Part shown: in pieces, positions 36,311-45,794 of the stretch | Numbering within the stretch: position 1 is the stretch's first letter | How the letters are laid out: each line of letters begins with the position of its first letter | Source of the DNA: Chromatiaceae bacterium | GTDB taxonomy: Bacteria > Pseudomonadota > Gammaproteobacteria > Chromatiales > Chromatiaceae | Direction of reading: 5' to 3' | NCBI GenBank assembly: GCA_013426805.1 | Contig: JACDZG010000018.1 | Location: forward strand, 17,612-81,611 | Length of the DNA: 64,000 bases | Translations under genes and position numbers: made by a program | The notes under the pieces: model-generated | The model's input: the letters and a program-made list of their open reading frames with translations, nothing else | Databases searched by the model: none | What the model was told of the DNA's origin: nothing

Positions 36311-36871
36311 GAAGGAGCGTCCTGTTGTGAGACCTAACGACTAAGCGCTGATCCGTCGTGCGCGCCACGCTGATCCCCGGTCGTGGCACAGCGCCTAGCG
36401 TGCACGAAGGATAAACGTTTGTTGGACTAGGTCGATCCTGGCACGATGCCCGCTGCGGTCGCCGCCGTCTTTCGTCTTTAGAGAGGCGATTGTATCCCCG
36501 CGCCCCGGGTCGCCAGCCGCTGACGGACGGCGTCTGTGCACCCGGGCGGCCGTTCGAGCGGCACCAACCGGGCATCCGTGGGGACCCGCACGGCGCACGA
36601 GAACTCTATTAAGGGTGAATTGTAGATCATTTTCCGAAGTGTTGGCGAGCGTGAACGAACGCAGGCCGCGGGCGGCCTGTCCGCACCGCCGGGTCAGCCC
36701 TGGTGCCTAGGCGCGTCGGTCCGCACAGCGGACCCTACGTAAGGCCGCGATCCGTAGGGTCCGCTGCGTGGACCCGCGGCCTCGCTGTCGGCGGGATGGC
36801 CGGGATTATGATGAAGGCCTCGGCGGTCGACCCAAGCGGCGATTCGTCGATGTCACGGACCCGGCGCCGCA
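36311..36871. other. Intergenic region with a REP-like inverted repeat
   Basis: About 560 bases. The promoter of the E3-like toxin operon should lie in its first part. An inverted repeat pairs 36718-36739 with 36752-36773 (GGTCCGCACAGCGGACCCTA type); the same unit recurs at 43289-43309. No gene is supported. Confidence 0.65.
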
Positions 36872-37453
36872 TCACGCGGGCACGAACTCGACCTTGTCGT
36901 AGACCTCCGCCAAGTCCAGGGTGCAGTCCACGCTGGCCAGGTGAATAGCGTCGTTCAGGTCGGAAAAGTCAGTGAGGATCCAACGGCCGTCCTCGCCGCG
37001 GGTATAGAGATCCACAGCAACCTGGTGTTGGGAGACCAGCAGGTATTCCCGCAGACTCGGGATTTGGCGGTAGAGGGCGAACTTGTCGCCACGGTCATAG
37101 GCTTCGGTGGAGCCGGAGAGGACCTCGACGATCAGACTGGGGTTGAGCAGGATGTCGCGGCGGTTGTCCTGGAATTCGTGTTCAGCGCAAAAGGCGACCA
37201 GGTCCGGATAGGTCCCTGTATTGGAGGAGCGGACGCGCACCTTCATGTCGTTGGCGTAGACCTGGCAGGGGCGGCCTTTCATCTGCATCCAAAGCAGACC
37301 GCTGATATTTCTCACGATCGCATTGTGGGCCGCGCTCGCCCCGGTCATCGCGAAGACTTCGCCGTCGATATATTCGCTGCGGCCCTCCAGTGATGCGCGC
37401 TCAGCTTCCAGCCAGTCCTCGAAGGTCAGATGGGGTTTGGGTTGCGGTAACAT
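36872..37453 (-). CDS. Uma2 family (DUF820) putative endonuclease
   Basis: A 193-residue Uma2/DUF820 protein with a PD-(D/E)XK-like fold. Family signs are FEDWLEAERASLEGRSEYID, GEVFAMTGASAAHNAIVRNI, TYPDLVAFC (the PD motif), LIVEVLSGSTEAYDRGDKF (ExL/V-x-S) and YRQIPSLREYLLV. Uma2 genes are numerous in cyanobacteria and purple sulfur bacteria; cellular function is unknown although a nuclease fold is predicted. It is monocistronic. Confidence 0.9.
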   Translation of the reverse strand: MLPQPKPHLTFEDWLEAERASLEGRSEYIDGEVFAMTGASAAHNAIVRNISGLLWMQMKGRPCQVYANDMKVRVRSSNTGTYPDLVAFCAEHEFQDNRRDILLNPSLIVEVLSGSTEAYDRGDKFALYRQIPSLREYLLVSQHQVAVDLYTRGEDGRWILTDFSDLNDAIHLASVDCTLDLAEVYDKVEFVPA

Positions 37454-37611
37454 GGCGTGTCTCCGGCATGAGGCATGGGCAAACTCGACGGCGCTACTCT
37501 TGAAATTATAGGCCCATCCCGCGCCGGTGCATCGAACGGAAAAGGCCCTCTTATTCCGTGCTTTCCGTGTGCTTCCGTGGCTAAACTGACCGGGCCACGC
37601 GCTCCAGGCGC

Positions 37612-38372
37612 CTAACTGCCGCGATGGCGCAGTGTCTCGACCAGGATCTCCCGATTGCGGAAGCGTACATCCTTGCCCTCGGCCACGTAGATGACCTGTT
37701 CGGCAATGGCGCAGGCGTGTTTGCCGACATGCTCCAGGGTATGGGCGACGATAACCAGAGGGGCCAGCTTGAGCGCCGGGAGCGGCGCAGCGGCTGGCGC
37801 GATCAGCGTCTGATGCAGCGTGCCGGCCGCGGAGCGCATCTCGGCCTCGTCCTCGAAGACGGCGACCGCCAGGTCGATGTCGAACCGCGAGACGGCCGCG
37901 ACGCCGCGCTCGAAGGCACAGCAGATCACCTCGTCCAAGGCCCGCAAGGCGTCCTGGATCGGGGGCGGTAACCGGGTGTCGTCCGCGCGGAACTCCAGCG
38001 CGTGGCTGGCGATGCGCGCGGCCTTGTCGGCGGCCCGTTCGGCCTCGGCGGCGATCCGTGCCAGCGCGAGGACGATGCGCAGATCCACCGCCGTGGGCTG
38101 ACGGCGCGCGATGAGTCGGAACACTTCCTCGTCCGCGTCCAGCGCCAGGAAGTCGATTTGGGGTTCGCGGTCCAGTACCCGATAGGCCGGGCTCGCGTCC
38201 GGACCCAACAGGGCACTGACCGCACCCTGGATCTGCTCGACAGTCCGCTCCCCCATCTCCATGATCAGGCCGCGCAACCGGGTCAACTCCTCATCATAGG
38301 CGCGCACTCGATGCGGGTGTCCAAGCGTCTTGGCGCCCCCCTGGGGAGACCCCCCGGACGGTGCGGCGGCCA

Positions 38373-38373
<1 letters not shown>
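37612..38373 (-). CDS. phoU: Phosphate signalling complex protein PhoU
   Basis: A 253-residue PhoU, which inhibits the PhoR kinase when the Pst transporter senses enough phosphate. It has the two PhoU three-helix repeats, each with a metal-binding (E/D)xxxD-type motif (AAEAERAADKAARIA in the first; VAHTLEHVGKHACAIAE in the second). The N-terminal 25 residues (Gly/Pro-rich) are longer than usual. Its ATG overlaps the pstB stop by one base (TGATG), so it is the last gene of the pst operon. Confidence 0.93.
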
Positions 38374-39236
<863 letters not shown>

Positions 39237-39272
39237 AACTGATCTCGAATTGGGTGGGGGACGCATCCGGTG

Positions 39273-40598
39273 TTACCAGCGCCGCTCAAAGCGGCGGCGC
39301 AGCAGGACGGCGGCCAGGTTCATCACGACCATGAAACCCAGCAAGACCAGGATGGCCGCGGAAGTGCGCTCGACAAAGCCGCGCTCCGGGCTGTCCGCCC
39401 ACAGATAGATTTGGACCGGCAACACCGTGGCGGAGTCGGTGATGCCCTGGGGAATGTCGACGATGAAGGCGATCATGCCGATCATCAGCAGCGGCGCGCT
39501 CTCGCCGAGCGCGCGGGCCATGCCGATGATGGCGCCGGTCATGATGCCGGGCAGGGCGAGCGGCAAGACGTGGTGGAACTGCGTCTGCAAGGGGGAGGCG
39601 CCGACGCCGAGCGCGGCCTCGCGGATGGAGGGCGGCACCGACTGCAGCGCGGCCCGGCTGGCGATGATGATGGTCGGCAGGGTCATCAGGGCCAGCACCA
39701 GGGCGCCCACCAATGGGGTCGAGCGCGGCACGCCGAAGACGTTGATGAAGACCGCGAGCCCGAGCAGACCGAAGACGATGGACGGCACCGCCGCCAGATT
39801 GTTGATATTGACCTCGATCAGGTCCGTCCAGCGGTTCTTGGGGGCGAACTCCTGCAGGTAGAGCGCGGCCCCGACGCCGATGGGGAAAGACAGCAGGAGC
39901 GTCAGCGCCAGGGTGTAGAAGGTCCCGGCGAGGGCGCCGGCGATGCCCGCCAATTCGGGCTCACGCGAGGTGCCGTTGGTGAAGAAACCGGTGTTGAAAC
40001 GCTGCTCGATGCGTCCCTCCGTCTTGAGTTGATCCACCAGGGTCAGGGTGCTGTCCTTGATGCGGCGGTCGGCCTCGGGCAGCTCGCGGTCGATCTGGCC
40101 CTTGACCAGCATATCCACATCGGCCCCGGCGATCAGCCAGACATCCCGCGTGGTCCCCAGGACCGAGGGGTACTGGCGGACCATGGTCTGGAGTTGCTGG
40201 GGTGCTCCGGCGCTGATCAGGGCATAGAGTGCGCGCTGTTGTGCGCGTCCGGTCACCTGCGGAAAGAGGGTGCGCAGCGACGCTTTCACCAGCCCCAGGT
40301 AGTCCGCGTTGGCCAAGACCTGCGGATCGCGGCTGCCGTCCGGGTCCAGCGTGGCCGAGTCGAAATAGACCGGCACCTGGATGTAGGTTTGCGCGAAGGC
40401 CGTATAGCCTTTCGCGACGATATCCCCGAACAGGACGCCCACGAACAGCAGTCCCAGGAACACCGCGGCGGCGCCCATGAACCGAAAGCGCGCCTCGCGG
40501 GCATAGCGGCGCTTGAGACTGGCGTTGACAATATCGATCGTGCGCCGTGCGGCGGGGGCGGGCGGCGGCGCACTCGCGCCGGGAGCCGGATTATTCAT
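39273..40598 (-). CDS. pstA: Phosphate ABC transporter permease PstA
   Basis: A 441-residue inner-membrane permease, about 150 residues longer than E. coli PstA because of an N-terminal DUF3333-type periplasmic region after the first helix (residues about 65-220). The transporter half has the usual helices and the EAA-type coupling loop (AALGVGASPLQTQFHHVLPLALPGIMTG, about 330-358; only the pattern is quoted in part here: ALPGIMTG). It overlaps pstC by 8 bases. Confidence 0.93.
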   Translation of the reverse strand: MNNPAPGASAPPPAPAARRTIDIVNASLKRRYAREARFRFMGAAAVFLGLLFVGVLFGDIVAKGYTAFAQTYIQVPVYFDSATLDPDGSRDPQVLANADYLGLVKASLRTLFPQVTGRAQQRALYALISAGAPQQLQTMVRQYPSVLGTTRDVWLIAGADVDMLVKGQIDRELPEADRRIKDSTLTLVDQLKTEGRIEQRFNTGFFTNGTSREPELAGIAGALAGTFYTLALTLLLSFPIGVGAALYLQEFAPKNRWTDLIEVNINNLAAVPSIVFGLLGLAVFINVFGVPRSTPLVGALVLALMTLPTIIIASRAALQSVPPSIREAALGVGASPLQTQFHHVLPLALPGIMTGAIIGMARALGESAPLLMIGMIAFIVDIPQGITDSATVLPVQIYLWADSPERGFVERTSAAILVLLGFMVVMNLAAVLLRRRFERRW

Positions 40599-41982
40599 AT
40601 TGTTCTCGATACTTCCGCACGATGTGCAGCGCGATGATGTTCAGGGTCAGGGTGACCAGGAACAGGGTCAGGCCCAGGGCGAACGCGGCCAGGGTCTTGG
40701 CGCTGTCGAACTCCTGGTCGCCGGTCAGCAAGGTGACGATCTGCACCGTAACCGTGGTGACGCTGGCCAGGGGATTGGCGGTCAGGTTGGCCGTGAGCCC
40801 GGCGGCCATGACCACGATCATGGTCTCGCCGATGGCGCGGGAGACCGCGAGCAGCACACCGCCGACGATGCCGGGTAGCGCGGCCGGAATCACCACCCGC
40901 CGGATGGTCTCCGATTGGGTGGCGCCCAGGGCATAGGAGCCGTCGCGCATGGCCTGGGGTACGGCGTTGATCACGTCATCCGAGAGCGATGAAACGAAAG
41001 GGATGATCATGATGCCCATCACCAGACCGGCCGCCAGGGCGCTCTCGGAGGCGACCGCGAAGCCCAGTTGTTCGCCCAGGTCGCGGATCACCGGCGCCAG
41101 GGTCAGGGCCGCGAAGAAGCCGTATACCACGGTCGGGATACCGGCCAGAATCTCGAGCAGCGGCTTGGCCACTGAGCGCACCTTGCGCGGGGCGTATTCG
41201 GAGAGGTAGATGGCGGCCATCAGACCGATGGGGACAGCCACTGCCATGGCGATGAATGACACCAGCAAGGTGCCGGTGAACAGCGGCACCGCGCCGAATG
41301 CACCATCCGCCGCGACCTGATCGGCACGCATGGCGGTTTGGGGGCTCCACAGGGTGCCCAGGAAGAATTCCGACGGGGCAATCTTCTGGAAGAACTGCCA
41401 GGACTCGAAGACCACCGACAGAACGATCCCGAGCGTCGTCAGTACCGCAATCGACGAGAACAGGATCAACACGCCGAGCACTACGGACTCGACCCGGTTG
41501 CGGGCACGCATGGTCGGGCGGGTCTGGCTCCAGGCGAAGGACATGCCGGCGACCGACAGGGCCAATACCAGCAGCCACTGGGTCCAGCGTGCCAGATGCT
41601 GCAGGCGGGCGTACTGATCGGCCGCGGTCTGGATGGCCGGTGTCACGGCTCCCGAGGCGATGTTGCCGGAAGCGACGTTCTTGACGTCATTCATCAGGAG
41701 TCCGAGCGCTCCCGGAGTCAGTTCCGCCACGCTTTGTGGCGGCAGGCTGGCCTTCACCAGTTCGTTGATCGCCTGATCCTGGACACCCAACCACAGCCCG
41801 AGCAGCAACAGGGCCGGGATGGCCGCCCACATGGCGGCATAGAAGCCGTAGTAAGCGGGCAGCGAGTGCAGCGTGTTGATCCGTCCGCTGCCGCCGGCGG
41901 TGGCGATGGCGCGCTTGCGGCCGACGTGATACGCCAGGGCCGCGGCGGCGAGCAGCGCGACTAAGAGAGTCCAGGTGTGCAT
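40591..41982 (-). CDS. pstC: Phosphate ABC transporter permease PstC
   Basis: A 463-residue permease, longer than the E. coli protein owing to an N-terminal membrane region (VALLAAAALAYHVG; YYGFYAAMWAAIPALLLLGL). The C-terminal half holds the conserved IAMAVAVPIGLMAAIYLSEY, LLEILAGIPTVVYGFFAAL and coupling loop YALGATQSETIRRVVIPAAL. It follows pstS after 113 bases that include a hairpin. Confidence 0.94.
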   Translation of the reverse strand: MHTWTLLVALLAAAALAYHVGRKRAIATAGGSGRINTLHSLPAYYGFYAAMWAAIPALLLLGLWLGVQDQAINELVKASLPPQSVAELTPGALGLLMNDVKNVASGNIASGAVTPAIQTAADQYARLQHLARWTQWLLVLALSVAGMSFAWSQTRPTMRARNRVESVVLGVLILFSSIAVLTTLGIVLSVVFESWQFFQKIAPSEFFLGTLWSPQTAMRADQVAADGAFGAVPLFTGTLLVSFIAMAVAVPIGLMAAIYLSEYAPRKVRSVAKPLLEILAGIPTVVYGFFAALTLAPVIRDLGEQLGFAVASESALAAGLVMGIMIIPFVSSLSDDVINAVPQAMRDGSYALGATQSETIRRVVIPAALPGIVGGVLLAVSRAIGETMIVVMAAGLTANLTANPLASVTTVTVQIVTLLTGDQEFDSAKTLAAFALGLTLFLVTLTLNIIALHIVRKYREQYE

Positions 41983-42010
41983 CAGGGTCCTGTTGGTTCG
42001 GTAACGCTGA

Positions 42011-42030
42011 CGGCGCCCCGCAGGGCGCCG
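42011..42030 (-). promoter_or_regulatory. Hairpin between pstS and pstC
   Basis: A perfect 8-base stem CGGCGCCC/GGGCGCCG with a 4-base loop, without a T-run. Such hairpins commonly let the binding protein gene be expressed above the membrane components by partial termination or mRNA protection. Confidence 0.5.
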
Positions 42031-42095
42031 CCGATGGTCTGTCTGCCGACGGGGTCAGCGCTGGTCGCGCGCCCCGCGGAGGTCCGTGGTGGTTG

Positions 42096-43139
42096 TTACT
42101 TCGCCGGTTTTTCCATCGGCGTCAGCGCCTTGGCGCTCTGTGCCTCGGCCTTGCGTGCCGCATCGGGCAGGGCGATCAGGCCCTTGTCGGCCAGGTAGCC
42201 CTCGGGTCCCCAGGCCTTGTCGCTGGTGAACTCGGTCACGAATTCCTTGATGCCGGGGATGGTGCCGACATGGGCGTTCTTGACGTAAAAGTAGATCGAC
42301 CGGGAGATCGGATAATCACCGCTGGCGATGCTGTCGTACGCGGGCGCGACGTCGCCAACTTTCACGCCGCGGATCTTATCGGCGTTCTGTTCGAGGAAGC
42401 TGTAACCGAAGATGCCCAGCGCCTTGGGGTTCGCCACCAGCTTCTGGACGATCAGGTTGTCGTTTTCGCCGGCCTCGATGAAGGCGCCATCCTCACGGAC
42501 GCCCTGGCACACCGCCTTGTGCTTTTTCTCGTCGGTCTTTTTCAGATCCTTGATCGACGGATAGGCGTTGCAGCCCCCTTCCATGGCCAACTCGACGAAG
42601 GCATCGCGGGTACCGGAGGTGGGCGGCGGCCCGAGCACCTCGATCTTGGCGTCCGGCAGAGACGGGTTCACGTCTTTCCAGGTCTTGTTCGGGTTGGGGA
42701 TCAGTTTCCCCGAGGCGTCCGGTACATCCTTGGCCAGAGCGGTAAAGATATCCTTGAGGGTGAGGGTCATGTCCAGACCGGACTTGGATTCGGCGATCAC
42801 GATGCCGTCGTAGCCGATCTTGACTTCAGTGATGCCCTTGACGCCGTTCTTCTCGCAGGATTCAAACTCGGAGGCCTTCATCGCGCGCGAGGCGTTGGTG
42901 ATGTCCGGGTGATCGACGCCGGTGCCGCCGCAAAACAGCTTCATGCCGCCGCCGGTGCCGGTAGACTCGACCTTCGGAGTCTTGAACTTTCCGCCGCGGC
43001 CGAAGTTCTCAGCCACCGCGGTGGAAAAGGGGAACACCGTGGAGGAGCCGACGATGGTGATGGCATCGCGCGCCGCGGCCTGGGTGGAGAGGGCGGCAGC
43101 GGCGAGGGTCATGGCGGTGACCAGCAAAGTCTTGTTCAT
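42096..43139 (-). CDS. pstS: Phosphate-binding periplasmic protein PstS
   Basis: A 347-residue binding protein with a signal peptide (LLVTAMTLAAAALSTQAAA). Phosphate-contacting segments are seen: ITIVGSSTVFPFS at the N-terminus, GGGMKLFCGG, DITNASRAMK and PTSGTRDAFVEL. It belongs to the PstS group with internal Cys pairs and KNAHVGTIPGIKEF near the end. It is the first gene of pstSCAB-phoU and has tandem Pho boxes upstream. Confidence 0.95.
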   Translation of the reverse strand: MNKTLLVTAMTLAAAALSTQAAARDAITIVGSSTVFPFSTAVAENFGRGGKFKTPKVESTGTGGGMKLFCGGTGVDHPDITNASRAMKASEFESCEKNGVKGITEVKIGYDGIVIAESKSGLDMTLTLKDIFTALAKDVPDASGKLIPNPNKTWKDVNPSLPDAKIEVLGPPPTSGTRDAFVELAMEGGCNAYPSIKDLKKTDEKKHKAVCQGVREDGAFIEAGENDNLIVQKLVANPKALGIFGYSFLEQNADKIRGVKVGDVAPAYDSIASGDYPISRSIYFYVKNAHVGTIPGIKEFVTEFTSDKAWGPEGYLADKGLIALPDAARKAEAQSAKALTPMEKPAK

Positions 43140-43222
43140 AGGTTACGACTCGTGTGACAAAAAAGACGGGTGAACTCATCGCTCTCCAGTCTAGCGACTC
43201 CGGCTGACGCCCCCGTGACGTT

Positions 43223-43265
43223 CTTATGAACAGTATATGTCGCAAATATGACGACCAGATGACAG
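43223..43265 (-). promoter_or_regulatory. Tandem Pho boxes upstream of pstS
   Basis: Read on the minus strand there are four direct half-sites at 11-base spacing: CTGTCATCTGG, TCGTCATATTT, GCGACATATAC, TGTTCATAAG. This is the PhoB pattern of CTGTCA-type repeats, here two adjacent boxes 84-126 bases upstream of the pstS ATG, so phosphate starvation via PhoB should induce the operon. Confidence 0.85.
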
Positions 43266-43288
43266 CGCGGAGGTTGTGGCCGGGAGGA

Positions 43289-43309
43289 GTAGGGTCCGCT
43301 GTGCGGACC
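43289..43309. repeat. REP-like unit shared with 36718-36773
   Basis: GTAGGGTCCGCTGTGCGGAC matches, with small changes, each arm of the inverted repeat at 36718-36773. Confidence 0.6.
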
Positions 43310-43441
43310 GACGGCCTGACGCCGTCTGGGTGTATCACACGGAAGCGGGCAGGCGGTCGTTTCAGGCAAAGCTTGGTTCAGTCCGGCTCGGGTATACTCA
43401 CCCACCAGCCGCACCAGCGCCCGCCGCCACCTGAAGGCTCG

Positions 43442-44482
43442 ATGAACGCCCCCGAATCCCTGCAAATCCTCGATAACGACGCGCTGAGCGGTCTGCGCAG
43501 TCTGCCCGACGACTTGGCTCAGGTCGCACTGACGTCGCCGCCCTTCTATCTGCTCCGACGCTACGGCACCACCGCGATCTGGCCGGACGGCTGGGAGGGT
43601 GAGCTTGGCCACGAAGCTCATCCCAACCAATTTGTGCGTCATCTGCTCGATGTGTTCGACCAGGTCTGGCGGGTGCTCAAAGATGATGGCTGCCTGTGGG
43701 TCAACCTGGCAGACACCTACAACAATCGGCAGGGCAAGAAGGGGACGACCAACGCCCCCGACGGATCCAACGGCCGCTTTGCCGCCGGTGGTAAAGGCTA
43801 CGCCGACGCACTGCGCCGGCAACCCGAATTCTTCAAGCATTACGTCCCAACGATCGGACACAAATCGGAGATGGGGGTGCCGTTCCGGTTCCACCTGGCG
43901 ATGACCGACTCGGAATTCAGGCGTTTTGTCGGCGCCGGTGACGGTCCTCAGTGGATCTGCCGACGCACCATCGTGTGGGCCAAGTCGCTGGTCAACATCG
44001 AGACGCAAACGGCGCGGGGCAATGCCATGCCCGAGCCGACCCTCGACCGCCCCTCCCGCAACTACGAGTTTCTTTTTCTCTTTTCCAAGCGGCCCGACTA
44101 TCGCTTCGACCGTCGGGCGATCGATATCCCCGCCCGCTCCAGTCTCCGGCGCGGCGACCGGACCAATGCCGGCTCCGTGTGGCAGACGCAGGCGCGCATC
44201 TTGTCGGACGACGACGAGTCCCCGGATGGGGTTTGGCAGATCAACCCCGAGGCGTCACCCTACCGGCATGTGGCCATGTGGCCCCGCTCGCTGGTCAGAC
44301 AGATGTTACTACCGACGGCCCAGCCCGGCGATACGGTGCTCGATCCCTTCGCCGGGAGCGGCACTACTGGACAGGTGGCTTTGGAGTTGGGGCTGAATGC
44401 GGTGCTCATCGAGCCGTCGCCGATGGCTAAGGATGCGCTTGCGGATCGGCTCTACGCCGTGAATATGGCGCTGCCGCTGTGA
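43442..44482 (+). CDS. DNA N4-cytosine/N6-adenine methyltransferase (beta class)
   Basis: A 346-residue DNA methyltransferase. Catalytic motif IV is TSPPF, close to the N-terminus, and the SAM-binding motif I is VLDPFAGSGTTG near the C-terminus (residues about 300-311), the order of the beta class; TSPP is more usual for N4-cytosine enzymes. The start ATG 43442 has AAGG upstream; the open frame extends further but without family similarity. A truncated gene follows 10 bases later and may be the remains of its restriction enzyme, which would leave this as an orphan methylase. Recognition sequence unknown. Confidence 0.9.
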   Translation: MNAPESLQILDNDALSGLRSLPDDLAQVALTSPPFYLLRRYGTTAIWPDGWEGELGHEAHPNQFVRHLLDVFDQVWRVLKDDGCLWVNLADTYNNRQGKKGTTNAPDGSNGRFAAGGKGYADALRRQPEFFKHYVPTIGHKSEMGVPFRFHLAMTDSEFRRFVGAGDGPQWICRRTIVWAKSLVNIETQTARGNAMPEPTLDRPSRNYEFLFLFSKRPDYRFDRRAIDIPARSSLRRGDRTNAGSVWQTQARILSDDDESPDGVWQINPEASPYRHVAMWPRSLVRQMLLPTAQPGDTVLDPFAGSGTTGQVALELGLNAVLIEPSPMAKDALADRLYAVNMALPL

Positions 44483-44492
44483 GAACTTGACC

Positions 44493-44810
44493 ATGACCGC
44501 CGCCGGGCAAGGGCGAGGCTCCGACCAAGCCGCCGAGGCCATCGCAAGGGTCTTCGGGGCCGATAACCGTGCGCGGCTGCTGGCTCGCTATTTCGCTGCC
44601 AACGTCTCGGTAACCTCGGCGAGCGCCTGGGAGCACGTCTATCGGCTGCTGCTCTGGATCGACCGCACAACGGCGCTCGCCCATTGCTACGAGTCGGACA
44701 AGGCCCAACCGGGGCGACCTTGGTATCAGCGCAGCTTGGCTTTTCATGTAACCTTCACTCCCCACCCACCACCCCCTGACTCTGCACCATGCGCTGCAGC
44801 AGTTCGATGA
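44493..44810 (+). pseudogene. Truncated gene behind the methyltransferase, possible restriction enzyme remnant
   Basis: The frame starts MTAAGQGRGSDQAAEAIARV, continues HVYRLLLWIDRTTALAHCYE and SDKAQPGRPWYQRSLAFH, which look like a real conserved protein, then degenerates into Pro-rich sequence (FTPHPPPPD) where it overlaps the 3' end of the opposing LysR gene by about 55 bases. The start lies 10 bases after the methyltransferase stop, the position of a restriction endonuclease. I do not recognise the family surely, so the restriction call is contextual. Confidence 0.5.
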
Positions 44811-45669
44811 AGTGTTGCTGAAAGCGCCGCAGGTATTTGTCGCGGCGGTAGGCGATGAAAGTGGTCTCCCAGGGGAAGAGATGACTCAGATCGCGGACCG
44901 CCAGGTCGGCGTCGGTGCGGGCCGAGTAGGCGACCGTGGCGATCAGCCCCACGCCCAGGCCTTCACGCACATAGGTCTTGATCACGTCGGTATCCGCGGC
45001 GCTCAGCACGACGTCCGGCTCCAGGGCCATGCGGGCGAAGGTGGAGCGCAGTCGGCTGGAGCCGGTGAAGCCGAAGACATAAGTGATCAAGGGGTATTCG
45101 CAGATCAGTTCCAGGCTCAGGGGGTGACGCTCCAGGACCGGGTGGCCGAGCGGGGCGATGAGGCTGCGGTTCCAGCGATAGCAGGGTAGGGTGCTCAGCG
45201 CCGGATGGGCGGCCAGGGCCTCGGTGCAGATGGCGAAGTCGACCGTGTCGGCCGCCGCCAGATCAGCCAACTGGGGGGGCGTGCCCTGATGGATCTGTAA
45301 GGCGATGTGCGGATAGGTGTGCCGGAAGGCGCGGATCACCGGCGGCAGCACATAGCGGGCCTGGGTATGGGTGGTGCCGATGCGCAGCACCCCGGTGGCC
45401 TCGTCCACATGATCGCGCCCGACGGTCAGGATGTCTTCGCGGATGGCCAGCGCCCGCCGTGCATAGTCCAGGACCCGCGCGCCGGCCGGGGTGAGTGCCG
45501 CCAGGCGTTTGCCCTGGCGCACGAAGAGTCGGGTGCCCAACTCGGCTTCCAGGCGCGCAAGGTGTTGGGACACCGCTGACTGCACCAGGTGCAGCCGCTC
45601 CGCGGCCTGGCTGACATTGAGTCCGCAGTCCACCGCGGCGACGAAGGATTTCAGCTCGCGCAGTTCCAT
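44755..45669 (-). CDS. CysB-like LysR-type transcriptional regulator
   Basis: A 304-residue LysR regulator of the CysB/Cbl branch. The winged helix is at residues 1-60 (VSQAAERLHLVQSAVSQHLA). The effector domain keeps CysB-type sequences TTHTQARYVLPPVIRAF, ALQIHQGTPPQ and GVGLIATVAY. CysB activates sulfate-assimilation genes when O-acetyl- or N-acetylserine is present and sulfide is low. It is divergent from cysJIH, whose control is its obvious job. Length is slightly short of E. coli CysB. Confidence 0.9.
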   Translation of the reverse strand: MELRELKSFVAAVDCGLNVSQAAERLHLVQSAVSQHLARLEAELGTRLFVRQGKRLAALTPAGARVLDYARRALAIREDILTVGRDHVDEATGVLRIGTTHTQARYVLPPVIRAFRHTYPHIALQIHQGTPPQLADLAAADTVDFAICTEALAAHPALSTLPCYRWNRSLIAPLGHPVLERHPLSLELICEYPLITYVFGFTGSSRLRSTFARMALEPDVVLSAADTDVIKTYVREGLGVGLIATVAYSARTDADLAVRDLSHLFPWETTFIAYRRDKYLRRFQQHFIELLQRMVQSQGVVGGE

Positions 45670-45794
45670 GGCGGGTTTCTATATCTCGTTTCGTAATAAC
45701 TTTTCAATAAACGTCATTTTACAAGATATCTGCTCCATACCAAGATGGCGACCCAAGGGACCTCGTGTCCGTCCACAGTCTTGAAGGTGGCCCC
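45670..45794. promoter_or_regulatory. Divergent cysB-like/cysJ promoter region
   Basis: An AT-rich island (45675-45735, with TTTCGTAATAACTTTTCAAT) in otherwise GC-rich DNA. It fits a LysR-type operator plus promoters for both directions; exact boxes are not assigned. Confidence 0.5.

Larger units (their letters stand above)
43140..43441. other. Divergent intergenic region between pstS and the DNA methyltransferase
   Basis: About 300 bases carrying the Pho boxes (43223-43265) for pstS and a REP-like unit at 43289-43309. Confidence 0.7.

Noticed and set aside
36717..36777. Inverted repeat considered as a rho-independent terminator
   Set aside because: No T-run follows and the unit recurs at 43289, which fits a REP-like repeat better.
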